Source: Oscillatoriales cyanobacterium
GTDB lineage: Bacteria > Cyanobacteriota > Cyanobacteriia > Cyanobacteriales > Microcoleaceae
Assembly (NCBI GenBank): GCA_004293365.1
Contig: RDYN01000007.1
Coordinates: 35,290 to 99,289, forward strand
Reading direction: 5' to 3'
Length of the DNA: 64,000 nt
Shown: positions 1-10,382 of the stretch, piece by piece
Layout of the letters: every line of letters starts with the position of its first letter
Numbering within the stretch: the stretch's first letter is position 1
Position numbers and translations under genes: made by a program
The notes under the pieces: generated by a model
Database searches by the model: none
Told to the model about the DNA's origin: nothing
Seen by the model: the letters and a program-made list of their open reading frames with translations, nothing else

Positions 1-996
<996 letters not shown>

Positions 997-1386
997 ATGA
1001 AAATAAAAGCAATACATCATTTAGCGATTATTTGCTCGGATTACGAAAAGTCAAAGAAATTTTATGTAGAAGTCTTGGGATTTTCCATTATCAAAGAAAC
1101 TTTCCGAAGCGAGAGGAATTCTTACAAACTAGATTTGCAAGTCGGAAACGGCAGCACAATGATTGAACTGTTCTCATTTCCCCATCCTCCCAAAAGAGTT
1201 AACAATCCTGAAGCTTGCGGCTTGAGACATTTAGCTTTTGCAGTTGAGGACATAGAAGCATCCGTTGCTTACTTAAAATCCCAACAAGTAGAAGTAGAAG
1301 AAATTCGCCTTGACGAAATTACAGAAAAACGGTTTACATTTTTCAGAGATCCAGATAATTTACCCTTAGAAATTTATGAAATTTAG
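997..1386 (+). CDS. VOC (glyoxalase I-like) family protein
   Basis: A 129-residue single-chain member of the vicinal oxygen chelate fold, close in layout to YaeR/GloA2 metalloproteins. Two beta-alpha-beta-beta-beta modules are visible. The metal ligands of glyoxalase I-like proteins are in place: H8 (IHHLAI), E57 (IELFSF), H78 (LRHLAF) and E125 (LPLEIYE). It may be a glyoxalase or a related lyase/isomerase in the cytoplasm; substrate unknown. It stands alone, divergent from ilvC, and is followed by a repeat element. A second VOC protein lies at 35.2-35.7 kb but is not close in sequence. Confidence 0.85.
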   Translation: MKIKAIHHLAIICSDYEKSKKFYVEVLGFSIIKETFRSERNSYKLDLQVGNGSTMIELFSFPHPPKRVNNPEACGLRHLAFAVEDIEASVAYLKSQQVEVEEIRLDEITEKRFTFFRDPDNLPLEIYEI

Positions 1387-1440
1387 TTAACAGGACTTAC
1401 AGCATATTCGGGTTTGGTACGGACACGGAATTGCCCAAGG

Positions 1441-1523
1441 AGTGTCAACTTAACGTCAAACCCTGAGTCCGGCAGTCCGGCAGGGGTTAAAACCCTAGTG
1501 GGCTTTCGGGTTAAGTTGACACT
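1441..1523. repeat. 83-bp element with perfect 14-bp terminal inverted repeats
   Basis: The ends are AGTGTCAACTTAAC (1441-1454) and its exact reverse complement GTTAAGTTGACACT (1510-1523). Inside is a CCGGCAGTCCGGCAGGGGTTAAAACCC-like stretch built of short inverted and direct repeats. The element fills much of the spacer between two convergent genes. It may be a small non-autonomous mobile element or a structured 3' end. Confidence 0.6.
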
Positions 1524-1613
1524 AATGGGATCTTGGAGTGTCCCTACGGAGGATATAGCTGGCCGGAAAGCCTGTTATTGATGATTTGACAGTGCCATGA
1601 AAGTAATCTAAAA

Positions 1614-3284
1614 TCATCTGATTTTTATTCGATCTAATTCTGCTGCTAAATTTTCCACTAAATTATTTACTAACTGTAACTGGTACTGTTGAACATTCAT
1701 ATTTAGCGGCTCTTTGCTATCTTGAAAACAGATAACTTTGGCGGCGATTTCCTTGTAGTGTTGCAGCATTAAAAAAGTATCGATGCTGAAACCAATCAGA
1801 TAGTTTTTAGCAGCCTCGCTGCAAATTTCCGTTACTTGATTGAGATAAGCTTCTGACGATTCAGGCGGCTTTTCATAGCCAGTTCTTTTCTTCAAAATGT
1901 AGCTGGCACCGCCGACTACTGCTGCTCCCATCGGGCCGCCCAACAGCCAACCTAAGCCAGTCGCGATCGCCACTGGAGTCACTTCGCTGTCGATCGATTT
2001 TTTGGCCGGAGCTGGCGGCGGCTCTGGTAAAGCGATTTGCGGGGATGGGGGAAAGGAGGTCAAAAGGGCGATCGGCTGTTCTCGATCGAAGAACTCGCAA
2101 GCTTTATTTACCCATTCTGCGATGGTTTCCTGCTGCTTCAGCACATCTCGCTCAAATTTTGTCTTCCACGCATCAAAAGTTCCTTGCTGAAGCGACAGCG
2201 CCATTTCCGATTGATAGAGCCGCAAAAGTGTGGGCTGGTAAAGCCAAATTTCAAAATCGGAAACGCTGGCTTGAAAGCCTTTTAAAATTAGTTTTTCAGC
2301 TTTTTGTTTAATTTCAATTCGGTCTTTTTGCTTTTGTTGAGCTGCCGCTATTTCGGCGGCGACAGTTTCCGATTTGGCTCGCAGAGATTGGCAAATCTTA
2401 GTAGCTATGGCTTCAATTCTGGGCAACTTTACTGCTAGTTGTTCCTGTTGACTTGCGACAATACTTTGCAAAGCCGATTCAAACGCGGCAATTCCAGTAG
2501 TTTGTGCCGCAGCCACATCTCCTTTCAGCCTCGCCCGCAAAGCGGGTAAAGCATCGACGCGGTAGATATTGCTGATGTTGTTCGGCAAGTTGGAGCGAAA
2601 ACTTTCGGCAACAAACAACAACCGATTGTATACTTGTTTTTGGTCGTCTGGTTCGAGTAGATTGAGAAAGTTGGCAACAAAGACAACTGTGTTAATTTGG
2701 CGATCGCTCAACCAATCTCTCAGGTGCTCCCGTTCGCCCAGAGTCATCAATTTGCGAGCGTCTAAAACCTGCACCACTAAATCAGCCGAGAGCAATTTAT
2801 CCCGAACTAAGTTATCCTGTTCTTGGCGATCGTTAGTTCCGGGCAAATCCAGCAATTCCACGCCGGTTTTCAGGAATGGGTGAGGACAGTAAACATTCAC
2901 GGCTGCGACATCATCGCGCATCTGTCGGTTGTCGTCGAGGATGGCGTAGCGTTTCAACACGTCAGTCCCGGCTTCGCTGACTTCTGTGCCGTCTTTGAGG
3001 GTGATTTTTGCGTGCAATTCGTCGCCGTAGTTGACATAAATGGCAGCACCTGTAGTGGGCACAAGGTCGATCGGCAAAGCACGATTTCCAAGCAAAGCAT
3101 TCAACAAAGTTGACTTACCGTAATTAAACGGGCCGAAGACAGCGATTTGAAAAGTTGGTTTCGCAAGATAGTCGCAAATTGAAGTTGTATCTCGGTAAAG
3201 TTGGGAGTTTTTATCTAGTTCGAGGATGCCCAGTGCTGATTTGAGATGGTTAGTTAGATTTTGATAAGTTTCGGGTTGTTGCAT
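1614..3284 (-). CDS. Dynamin-family GTPase (second of tandem pair)
   Basis: A 556-residue dynamin-like GTPase predicted to bind and remodel membranes. The P-loop GPFNYGKST is at about residues 51-59 and the G3 motif DLPGTND follows; no clear (N/T)KxD G4 motif is visible, common in distant dynamins. A long helical region follows. Near residues 435-460 a glycine-rich hydrophobic stretch (GLGWLLGGPMGAAVVGG) could dip into a membrane. The ATG at 3284 (MQQPETYQN) is preferred; the frame stays open to 3347, but that extension is encoded by a dispersed GTGCGCAATGCGCAC repeat. It lies downstream of, and in the same direction as, the longer dynamin at 3653-5731, separated by a repeat-filled spacer. 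Bacterial dynamins often occur as such pairs and may act as a hetero-oligomer. Confidence 0.88.
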   Translation of the reverse strand: MQQPETYQNLTNHLKSALGILELDKNSQLYRDTTSICDYLAKPTFQIAVFGPFNYGKSTLLNALLGNRALPIDLVPTTGAAIYVNYGDELHAKITLKDGTEVSEAGTDVLKRYAILDDNRQMRDDVAAVNVYCPHPFLKTGVELLDLPGTNDRQEQDNLVRDKLLSADLVVQVLDARKLMTLGEREHLRDWLSDRQINTVVFVANFLNLLEPDDQKQVYNRLLFVAESFRSNLPNNISNIYRVDALPALRARLKGDVAAAQTTGIAAFESALQSIVASQQEQLAVKLPRIEAIATKICQSLRAKSETVAAEIAAAQQKQKDRIEIKQKAEKLILKGFQASVSDFEIWLYQPTLLRLYQSEMALSLQQGTFDAWKTKFERDVLKQQETIAEWVNKACEFFDREQPIALLTSFPPSPQIALPEPPPAPAKKSIDSEVTPVAIATGLGWLLGGPMGAAVVGGASYILKKRTGYEKPPESSEAYLNQVTEICSEAAKNYLIGFSIDTFLMLQHYKEIAAKVICFQDSKEPLNMNVQQYQLQLVNNLVENLAAELDRIKIR

Positions 3285-3356
3285 ATTTAAGATTATCTCA
3301 TTGTTGGGAAGTAGGGTGCGCAATGCGCACCGGTGCGCAATGCGCACCCTACATAA

Positions 3357-3428
3357 TTAGGTTTTGCATCCAGGATTTAAGTGCTTGAGATTATCTATCA
3401 GGTTTTGATAAGTTTCTGTTTGTTGCAT
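3357..3428 (-). pseudogene. Duplicated 5' fragment of the dynamin gene
   Basis: Reading from 3428 gives MQQTETYQNLIDNLKHLN and a stop soon after, close to the true start of the downstream gene (MQQPETYQNLTNHLKS). The upstream bases (ATATTTAAAATTACCTCA versus ATATTTAAGATTATCTCA) are also duplicated, as is the tail, which returns at about 3480-3528. This looks like local duplication of the gene start together with its flanking repeat. It is probably not translated into a useful product. Confidence 0.6.
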
Positions 3429-3652
3429 ATTTAAAATTACCTCATTCTTGAGAAGTAGGGTGCGCAATGCACACCCTACATAATTAGGTTTTGCATCCAG
3501 GATTTAAGTGCTTGAGATTATCTATCAGTTGAGAAGTAGAGAAGTAGGGTGCGCAATGCGCACTTTTCCAAATCCTAGGTACGTAGTTGCGCTTCAGCGC
3601 TCTTTGTTATATATATAAAGAGCGCTGAAGCGCAACTACGTACCTTAGAGCT
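3429..3652. repeat. Spacer with GTGCGCAATGCGCAC and hairpin repeats
   Basis: Copies of the palindrome AGGGTGCGCAATGCGCACCCT or decayed forms lie at about 3312-3351, 3455-3481 and 3545-3563. At about 3577-3645 a long inverted repeat reads AGGTACGTAGTTGCGCTTCA ... TGAAGCGCAACTACGTACCT, a strong hairpin just after the stop of the 3653-5731 gene. It could end or weaken transcription between the two dynamin genes. No gene beyond the duplicated fragment. Confidence 0.65.
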
Positions 3653-5731
3653 TCATTTAGCGGATGCTAAGAAACCTTGATATACTGATTCTATACTCTG
3701 CGCCTGAGCAGAAACATCAGCCTCCAACTTTTCCAAGCGCTGCGATTCAGCCTGACAATTGATCTCCCGAGATTGCTTTTGTTCCAACAAATTATCCAAC
3801 TCAGCTTTCCGAGACTTAATATCATCATTCATGCGATCGCCCACTTCGCGCCCGTAAACATCAAAACACTCTTTCACAGCATCGTGAATCGGCTGCCACT
3901 GCTCCTGAGCCACCTGCGGCAGATACTTCACCAACTCTTTTTTCGCCGCTTTCACCAACTGTTTGTGAGCTCCGTCTGCTTGCAAAACCCCAACACCCAT
4001 CCCCAACAAAGCCAAGTACAGCGGCCCCAAAACAATCCCCGTAAAACTCGCAAAAATCGTACTGACGCCCAATACAGTAATTAAATTGAGCAGGATATTT
4101 TTCCAGTCAAAACCCGCTCCCGCCATTGCTACACCTGCCAGGTTTCCTGTTGTTAGCGAAAACAATCCCATCGCCCATTTTGCCCAAGCAGGCGAGTTAT
4201 CTTCGTTTGAGTTGCTGACTGCGTGCGGGATTGTTTTCCCGGTCAATTTTTCAGTAATTTTTTCCGTCACTTTTGTGTAAGATGCTCCGTAATTGGCTGC
4301 ACTTTGCGACAACTGCGAAAATGCTGAATTCATCTCTTGTTCGGCCGTGAGAGTCCAAGCTGCTAGTTTGTCGTTGATGTACTGCTCGAAGGCTCGTCTG
4401 AGCGATGCTTCAAAGGCTTCTCGCTTGTCTTGGCTGAAGAAATCCAGAAATCTCAGTTCGGGTTGATACCGCAAAAAGTCTGTTTCAAAGGTATTTTCTA
4501 AGTTGAGAACGTAGGCGCGGAACGAATCTGCGATCGCCCGCGATTTACTATCTCTAACTCGGGTAATTTCTCGTTGAAATTCATCGCGAATCTGACTCAG
4601 TTTATTAAACTCCGGCTCAACTGAATTAATCTTGTCCTTCAACTCATTGACATCGCGATCGAGCAATGGTAGACGGCGGCCGACAGCTTCGCGGACGCGA
4701 GCAGAAATTTGACGCGCCAAAGTCCTCGCCGGACGCAATTGGGAAATCGCTCTTTCCTGGGTCAAAAACGTATTCAGTGACGCCATAAACTCAGGAAAAC
4801 CAGTTCCGGCTAAATCTGCATCGGGGTTTTTTACCCGCAATCTGAGTGCCTTAATTGAGGTAATTGCAAATACCCGCTCGTCGTAAATGTCGTGTCCTTC
4901 TGTTAAACAATATTCAGCCAAATTAGCTTTGAAAACCCGCCCCAATTTCTCTTCTGCTTCTGCCATTTCTTCAGGATCGTCCGGGTCAATCAAACTTTCC
5001 CGCACTTGATCCCAAGCATTGATCAGAAAGAAAATGCTTAATCCGCGACCTTTGATATAATTTTCTAGATAACGTCTTTCACCCATTGTACAAGGCTGAG
5101 TTGCCCTGAGTACAAACAAAATAGCGTGACAGTTGTTGATGTAACCGAGAGATAATTCGTTGCGCGATTCTGTATCGTTGAGTCCGGGACTGTCTACTAT
5201 TTCTATGCCTTTTTCTAGCAAAGGTAAGGGATATTCTACTACGGCGCAGTCGATATCTGGAAATGCTGGTTTCTGTTCTGATTCTAGGCGTTTTGCTTCA
5301 GCGGGGTCGATTGTGTAGTCTTGTTTGAAACTTTTAAAATCGAGTTGTTTGGGGCTTTTGCCGTCGTTGAAATATACGGTGACTTTTTTTTCGGGGCCGT
5401 AGCGCAAAATTGTCAGCAAAGCAGTACAGGGATTGACATCGCTGGGAAGCAAGTTTTCGCCGATTAAGGCATTTAGAAAAGTGCTTTTGCCACGTTTCAT
5501 GTCGCCTAATACGAGGAGCCGAAATACTCCTTGGCGCAAGTTTTTGCTGGCGAGATTGATGTCGGCGCTGTCTGTTTCTAAACCGAGTTTTCCTGATGCT
5601 TCGATTCCGGCTAATTCCGATCGCTCTATGGCTGTGACGATGTTGCTCAGGCGATCGGCAATTTCTCGGCGCACGGCGGATACTCGCTCTAAATCGTTGA
5701 GAAAGCTGCTAGTTTCTACTTTGAGGTTCAT
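3653..5731 (-). CDS. Bacterial dynamin-like protein (BDLP)
   Basis: A 692-residue GTPase that strongly resembles the Nostoc punctiforme BDLP of almost equal length, a membrane-tubulating dynamin. The P-loop is LGDMKRGKSTFLN (about residues 76-88), followed by the G2 region SDVNPCTA, G3 DSPGLND and the G4-like NAWDQ. The helical neck and trunk follow. The paddle is visible as two hydrophobic segments at about residues 540-585 (NILLNLITVLGVSTIFAS and GIVLGPLYLALLGMGVG). A further helical C-terminus closes the neck. The role in cyanobacteria is thought to lie in membrane shaping or maintenance. It is the upstream gene of a same-strand dynamin pair and is preceded by a small coiled-coil membrane protein gene in the same direction, so the three may work together. 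Confidence 0.95.
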   Translation of the reverse strand: MNLKVETSSFLNDLERVSAVRREIADRLSNIVTAIERSELAGIEASGKLGLETDSADINLASKNLRQGVFRLLVLGDMKRGKSTFLNALIGENLLPSDVNPCTALLTILRYGPEKKVTVYFNDGKSPKQLDFKSFKQDYTIDPAEAKRLESEQKPAFPDIDCAVVEYPLPLLEKGIEIVDSPGLNDTESRNELSLGYINNCHAILFVLRATQPCTMGERRYLENYIKGRGLSIFFLINAWDQVRESLIDPDDPEEMAEAEEKLGRVFKANLAEYCLTEGHDIYDERVFAITSIKALRLRVKNPDADLAGTGFPEFMASLNTFLTQERAISQLRPARTLARQISARVREAVGRRLPLLDRDVNELKDKINSVEPEFNKLSQIRDEFQREITRVRDSKSRAIADSFRAYVLNLENTFETDFLRYQPELRFLDFFSQDKREAFEASLRRAFEQYINDKLAAWTLTAEQEMNSAFSQLSQSAANYGASYTKVTEKITEKLTGKTIPHAVSNSNEDNSPAWAKWAMGLFSLTTGNLAGVAMAGAGFDWKNILLNLITVLGVSTIFASFTGIVLGPLYLALLGMGVGVLQADGAHKQLVKAAKKELVKYLPQVAQEQWQPIHDAVKECFDVYGREVGDRMNDDIKSRKAELDNLLEQKQSREINCQAESQRLEKLEADVSAQAQSIESVYQGFLASAK

Positions 5732-5872
5732 GGTTGTTTTCTGATTGTTTACTACTGGGGTATTTCAAAACAAAATAATTTCGTCATGGTGTTTGTGCAA
5801 AAAGTTATTTATTCGCTATTCCTCGCGAACAATGTGCAGTACAGACCTGAAATGACTACAATAGCCTGTTAG

Positions 5873-6211
5873 TTAATTCTTGGGATTCTTATCTTGAAAA
5901 AGTATTTTGTAACCAATGAAAGCAATTGCTCCCACCATCACCGCAGTTCCTAGCCAAGATGCAACACGCAGGGCAACCAGCGCTACAATTGCCAGACCTG
6001 TAAATTGACTGATTGCTATGATTTTTCGGCGCCATAGTTGCAGTTTGCTTTGAGTATTGTTGTCTGGTTCTTCGTACTTTCTCGTTATATTCTCTGGTAC
6101 CGATCGTTCGATTTCCGATTCTAGTTCGCGGAGTCGAAGTTCTTGTTCTCGCTTCCGAAGTTGTTGTTCTTTATGTCGGAGTTCTCTGGCTTTTTCATCG
6201 GGATCGTTCAT
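5873..6211 (-). CDS. Small coiled-coil, two-helix membrane protein
   Basis: 112 residues, family not recognised. Residues 1-40 are almost all charged or Gln/Leu (ELRHKEQQLRKREQELRLRE), a clear coiled coil. Two hydrophobic helices follow at about 65-83 (IIAISQFTGLAIVALVALRV) and 87-104 (LGTAVMVGAIAFIGYKIL), then a short basic tail. A two-helix inner-membrane protein with a cytoplasmic coiled coil is likely. It lies upstream of, and on the same strand as, the dynamin pair, about 140 bases before the BDLP start. A role as membrane anchor or partner of the dynamins is only inferred from position. Confidence 0.75.
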   Translation of the reverse strand: MNDPDEKARELRHKEQQLRKREQELRLRELESEIERSVPENITRKYEEPDNNTQSKLQLWRRKIIAISQFTGLAIVALVALRVASWLGTAVMVGAIAFIGYKILFQDKNPKN

Positions 6212-6382
6212 AGGTTTGACCTTTTTTTATGTGGAAATATGTGTTGTTTATTGTCAATATTGCACAGTCATAAGTTCTCTACGACTGTAACTCACATTGT
6301 CAGCGGTGTCGAGAAATGTTAAGAAATGTCAAAAAGGGCGATCGCCTTTTTCGACCGATCGCCCAAACGCAGTGCTGCGAAA

Positions 6383-6904
6383 TCAATATCCTTCCGGGCC
6401 GATGGTAGTGCGATCGCACTCCGCGTCGGACAAATCAACCAAACGCGCCCGAAATAAGTTGCAGCCAGCTAATTGAGCTTTGGTTAACTTTGCTTTCTCC
6501 AAATTAGTCCGGCTCAAATCAGCATATCTCAAATCGGCATTGCTCAAATCTGCATTGTACAAATCCGCACCTTGTAAATTAGCTTTCCGCAAATTAGCAC
6601 CTTGCAAATTGGCGTGGCGCAAATTGGCTCTAGATAAATTAGCTTTCTCCAAATTAGCTTCCGACAAGTTGGCTTGATAAAGTTGAATGTCGCCCAATTC
6701 AGCATCTTGTAACTGTGTTTTGTAAAGATTGGCTTGAGTCAGATTTCCGTAGGGCAAATAAGCTCGCGTCAGCACGCTACCAGAAAGGTTTATTTCTGGC
6801 AAATCTGCTTGAAACAAGTTATCTCCACTTAAGTCAACGGCGTTAAAGTTTCGCTGGCCTTCAGAATACTGAGCGAGCAATTCCTCAGCGCTTAGCTTTT
6901 GCAT
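6383..6904 (-). CDS. Pentapeptide-repeat protein
   Basis: 173 residues, mostly repeats of the A(D/N)LxX type from about residue 25 to 155 (LSRANLRHANLQGANLRKAN). These fold into a right-handed quadrilateral beta helix. A short helical N-terminus (QKLSAEELLAQYSEGQRNF) is typical of the many cyanobacterial members, whose functions are mostly unknown. The ATG at 6904 is preferred over a GTG two codons upstream. No signal peptide or membrane helix is seen. A stem with GGGCGATCGCC-like arms lies just downstream (6335-6365) and may serve as terminator. Confidence 0.9.
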   Translation of the reverse strand: MQKLSAEELLAQYSEGQRNFNAVDLSGDNLFQADLPEINLSGSVLTRAYLPYGNLTQANLYKTQLQDAELGDIQLYQANLSEANLEKANLSRANLRHANLQGANLRKANLQGADLYNADLSNADLRYADLSRTNLEKAKLTKAQLAGCNLFRARLVDLSDAECDRTTIGPEGY

Positions 6905-7133
6905 TTTCACCCCTTAATGACGACAGCTTTTGCAGCCAATCCATAACGATAATTGATGGTTATTATTCTGCGTATTTATACCTAGGCATTCTCTTATGTT
7001 AAGCTTGTGTAACAACGATCGTATTTTTTCTAAGATTTTTTTTATATTTGTAAATTTCTGCCTTCCTCGACCATGCTTGCCGTCAGTAATGTCAAGATCG
7101 ATAAACAAACCAAAGCTGATCCTCTACTGAAAT

Positions 7134-8672
7134 ATGCCAGAACTTCCTCCCTCCATTGCACAGCACTACCACGAACGGACGAAATACGATCCCGAAACCC
7201 TTGCGGCCAAAAGCAGACAGCTAGATTGGACAGAGCAACCAGTTCCGTTCAAAGAATATAAAATTGGCGCGTATTTTGACCTCAAGCCTTATCTAAAAGA
7301 CCCCTCAGACGATCCAAATGCCTCGGATGATGCCGGTTGGTGGCACCGCTTGTCTAGCTTGTTGCTGTGTAGCTACGGGCTGACGGCAAAGGTGCAGACG
7401 GTAGATGACAGCTACCTGTATTTGCGATCGGCACCGTCGGCGGGCGGGCTCTACCCTGCTGAGGTTTATTTAATCTCTCGCGGTACGCCGCATTTGCCTG
7501 CCGGACTCTACAACTATCAGTGCAGAAGTCATTCGCTGGTTCATTTTTGGGACAGCGAAGTTTGGCCTGCGCTGCAAGCGGCTTGTTTCGGATCGCCGGT
7601 GTTAGAAAATACCCAATTGGCGATCGCCGTTACGACTGTTTTCTTCCGTTCTTCTTGGCGTTACGAAGACCGAGCTTATCGGCGAATCTTCCTAGATACT
7701 GGTCATTTATTGAGCAATATCGAGTTAGCTTGCGCCGTCAACGATTACCGACCTCACCTGATTGGAGGATTCGCAGACGAAGCTATCAATCAATTACTGT
7801 ACATCGACTCAGAGCAAGAAGGAGCGATCTGTTTAATAGGTTTAGCCGACTTGCTAGACATCGACCAAAATTTGCCAAAGTTTAAAACAGCTTTGCCCGG
7901 AAAAACGACGACAGATTACCCGAAGATTTCCGAAGGTCAACTTTTAGAATACCTCCACAAAGCGACACAGTTAGAATCAGATACCACTGGAGCAGATAGC
8001 TGGAAACTTGATGAAAGTGAAGGAGATTTAGAGGACAAATATAACTTTCCATTTTGCACTAAAGTTTCGACTGTCACGCCTTCGATTCCTTGGGGAGTGA
8101 ATCTGGAAGATTTAGAAAATACGATGCTCAAGAGGCGTTCTACCCGTGCTTATACAGGTGCTTCTTTGAGCTTGGGGGAACTGCTAGCGATGCTCGACTT
8201 TACTTATCAGTCGCAGCACTATATCGACCAAGGATTAGACGGTTATCCAGACTATTTCGATCTGAGTTCGATCGAGACTTTTATTGCGGTTTCGGGAGTG
8301 AATGGGTTAGAAGAAGGTTGTTATTATTACGCTCCGAAAGCTCAAGAATTGCGGCAAATTCGGTTCAAAAATTTCCGCAGGGAGCTGCACTATTTGTGTT
8401 TGGGGCAAGATTTGGGCAGAGATGCGGGGGCGCTGCTGTTTCACACGGCGGATTTGAATAGGGCTGTAGCTAAATATGGCGATCGCGCTTACCGATATTT
8501 GCACATGGATGCGGGTCATTTGGGCCAGAGGTTGAATTTAGCAGCGATTCAACTGCGTTTGGGTGTCAGCGGTATTGCGGGCTTTTTTGACGATCGCGTG
8601 AATGATGTCCTCGGTATTCCTGCGAGTGAGGCTGTGCTTTATATTACAACACTGGGCAGACCGCGATCGTGA
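7134..8672 (+). CDS. SagB/ThcOx-type dehydrogenase with two nitroreductase-like domains
   Basis: 512 residues with two copies of the FMN-binding nitroreductase fold. The first is at about residues 70-245 (RSAPSAGGLYPAEVYLI, then RIFLDTGHLLSNIELA). The second is at about 310-510 (MLKRRSTRAYTGASLSLGEL, then RYLHMDAGHLGQRLNLAA and GIPASEAVLYITTLGR). SagB-type enzymes oxidise azolines to azoles in ribosomal peptide pathways, but stand-alone fused forms are common in cyanobacteria and their substrate is unknown. No precursor peptide, cyclodehydratase or transporter gene is next to it, so a peptide-tailoring role is not supported here. The classic R(R/K)S start motif is clear only in the second domain; the first may be structural. 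Confidence 0.87.
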   Translation: MPELPPSIAQHYHERTKYDPETLAAKSRQLDWTEQPVPFKEYKIGAYFDLKPYLKDPSDDPNASDDAGWWHRLSSLLLCSYGLTAKVQTVDDSYLYLRSAPSAGGLYPAEVYLISRGTPHLPAGLYNYQCRSHSLVHFWDSEVWPALQAACFGSPVLENTQLAIAVTTVFFRSSWRYEDRAYRRIFLDTGHLLSNIELACAVNDYRPHLIGGFADEAINQLLYIDSEQEGAICLIGLADLLDIDQNLPKFKTALPGKTTTDYPKISEGQLLEYLHKATQLESDTTGADSWKLDESEGDLEDKYNFPFCTKVSTVTPSIPWGVNLEDLENTMLKRRSTRAYTGASLSLGELLAMLDFTYQSQHYIDQGLDGYPDYFDLSSIETFIAVSGVNGLEEGCYYYAPKAQELRQIRFKNFRRELHYLCLGQDLGRDAGALLFHTADLNRAVAKYGDRAYRYLHMDAGHLGQRLNLAAIQLRLGVSGIAGFFDDRVNDVLGIPASEAVLYITTLGRPRS

Positions 8673-8996
8673 GGATCAGTTAGTAGTTATTTGTTAGTTG
8701 TTAGTAGTATTGCTTAACTAAGCCCGGGCGCATCTAAATTTTACAGTCAAGTTTGATGAAATTCTTGTGGGGTGGGCCTAAAAGCCCGCCCGAAAAATAC
8801 AACTTAGATTCGGGAAATCTTACCTACTTAATTTACTGTTTTACCATTTAGGATTAAGACCAAAAATTGTTTGATGTACTATTTACACTGGTAAGGTGCG
8901 CACTGCGCACCCTACAGAAGCTATTCATTACTCCAATCCTCGGACTTTTAGGTAGAAGTCGCTCTTAAACTGTCAATTATCAACTGTTGAACATCC
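8673..8996. repeat. Spacer between convergent SagB and mnmE genes
   Basis: No gene seen. It holds a GGTGGGCC...AAGCCCGCCC hairpin near 8770-8800, a decayed GGTGCGCACTGCGCACC palindrome at about 8891-8915, and short ATTAGTTAGT-like repeats near 8677-8705. The first hairpin could act as a terminator for the gene on the left. Confidence 0.5.
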
Positions 8997-10382
8997 CTAT
9001 TTTCCAATACAAAACCTGCTAAATATTCTATCCAGCACTGATTCCGTCACTTCTTCGCCCGTAACTTCCCCCAATGCTTGAATTGCGCCGCGCAAATCTA
9101 TTGTCCAAAAATCTAAAGGCAATTTGTTACTAATAGTTTCTGTGCATTGTTCTAGAGAAATTTTGCCTCTGGTTAAGGCTGCTGCTTGCCGCTGATTGAT
9201 TGCTAAGTCTGAGTCTGCTGCTTGCAAATTTCCGCCGCTGACGGCATCTAAAATTGCTGTTTCTAAGTCTTCTATGCCTCGCTCTAGGGCTGCGGCTGCG
9301 GTGACTATTGGGTGATTTTCAGAGGTAAAAGGTAATTCGGGGATTGTTTTTACTAGGTCGATTTTGTTGATAATTATAATTAGCTGGCGGTGTTTTACTT
9401 GTTCGTAAATTTCCCAGTCGCCTGCTGTCCAACCAGATTCTGCGTCAATTGTCAACAAGACTAAATCGGCTTGTTTGGCTGCGGCGCGCGATCGCTCTAC
9501 GCCGATTTTTTCTACCTTGTCTTCCGTTTCCCGAATGCCGGCTGTATCGAGTACCTGCACCGGAATGCCGCCCACAACTAGCTGCGACTCTACCACATCC
9601 CGCGTCGTTCCGGGCAAATCTGTGACGATCGCCCGATCGCTCTTACTCCACGCATTCAACAAACTCGACTTTCCCACATTCGGGCGTCCGACAATTGCCA
9701 CTTTCAAACCGCTTCTCAACAATTCACCGCGATCGGCCGTTGCTAAGATTGTTGACAATTCGTCTAAAATATGGTTTATTTCCAAACAAATTTTAGCTTC
9801 ATCTAAAGGCGGCAAATCTTCCTCAAAATCAATTCTCGCCTCAATTTCTGCCAACACATCCAAACAAATTGCTCTTAATTTGCGAATCGGCTGGGCTAAT
9901 TTTCCCTGCAAACCGGCCAAAGCACTTTGCGCGGCTGCGGGGGATTGAGCTCCCACCAAATCTGCAATGCTTTCAGCTTGAGTTAAATCGAGTCTCCCGT
10001 TCAAAAAAGCCCTGAGCGAAAACTCTCCCGGCTGCGCCAATCTCGCCCCATTTTCCAAACATAACTGCAACACTTGCTGCACCGCCATAATGCCGCCGTG
10101 ACAGTGAAATTCCACCACATCTTCGCGGGTGAAAGAACGGGGCGCTTTCATGATTAACAGCAAAGCTTCATCGACTAATTCTTGAGTTTTGGGGCGGCGG
10201 ATGTGGCCGTAAATAATGCGGTGAGATTCCCAAATTTGCCCTCCTGGAGCGCGAAACAGGGTTTCGGCAATTTTTAAGGCTGCGGCACCGGAAACTCGCA
10301 CAATGCCGACGCTGCCTTGTTGGGGAACGATCGCAGTGGCGATCGCTGCGATCGTTCCTCCTTTTGTTAGTGATTCAGACAT
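8997..10382 (-). CDS. mnmE: tRNA modification GTPase MnmE
   Basis: 461 residues. With MnmG it installs the 5-carboxymethylaminomethyl type group on U34 of certain tRNAs, using methylene-THF, FAD and GTP. An N-terminal folate-binding domain ([20 protein letters not shown] onward) leads into a helical domain holding the G domain: P-loop GRPNVGKSS at 232-240, TTRD at 259-262, DTAG at 279-282 and NKID at 339-342. The C-terminus FCIGK carries the catalytic cysteine of the CxGK motif. Length is normal for the family. It is monocistronic here; the upstream spacer is shared with the divergent kinase-like gene. Confidence 0.98.
   Translation of the reverse strand: MSESLTKGGTIAAIATAIVPQQGSVGIVRVSGAAALKIAETLFRAPGGQIWESHRIIYGHIRRPKTQELVDEALLLIMKAPRSFTREDVVEFHCHGGIMAVQQVLQLCLENGARLAQPGEFSLRAFLNGRLDLTQAESIADLVGAQSPAAAQSALAGLQGKLAQPIRKLRAICLDVLAEIEARIDFEEDLPPLDEAKICLEINHILDELSTILATADRGELLRSGLKVAIVGRPNVGKSSLLNAWSKSDRAIVTDLPGTTRDVVESQLVVGGIPVQVLDTAGIRETEDKVEKIGVERSRAAAKQADLVLLTIDAESGWTAGDWEIYEQVKHRQLIIIINKIDLVKTIPELPFTSENHPIVTAAAALERGIEDLETAILDAVSGGNLQAADSDLAINQRQAAALTRGKISLEQCTETISNKLPLDFWTIDLRGAIQALGEVTGEEVTESVLDRIFSRFCIGK

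Noticed and set aside
3285..3347. N-terminal extension of the second dynamin gene
   Set aside because: The 21 codons come from a dispersed GTGCGCAATGCGCAC repeat, and MQQPETYQN is duplicated upstream as a recognisable start.
9475..9948. 157-codon + strand frame inside mnmE
   Set aside because: Antisense shadow of the GTPase domain of mnmE.
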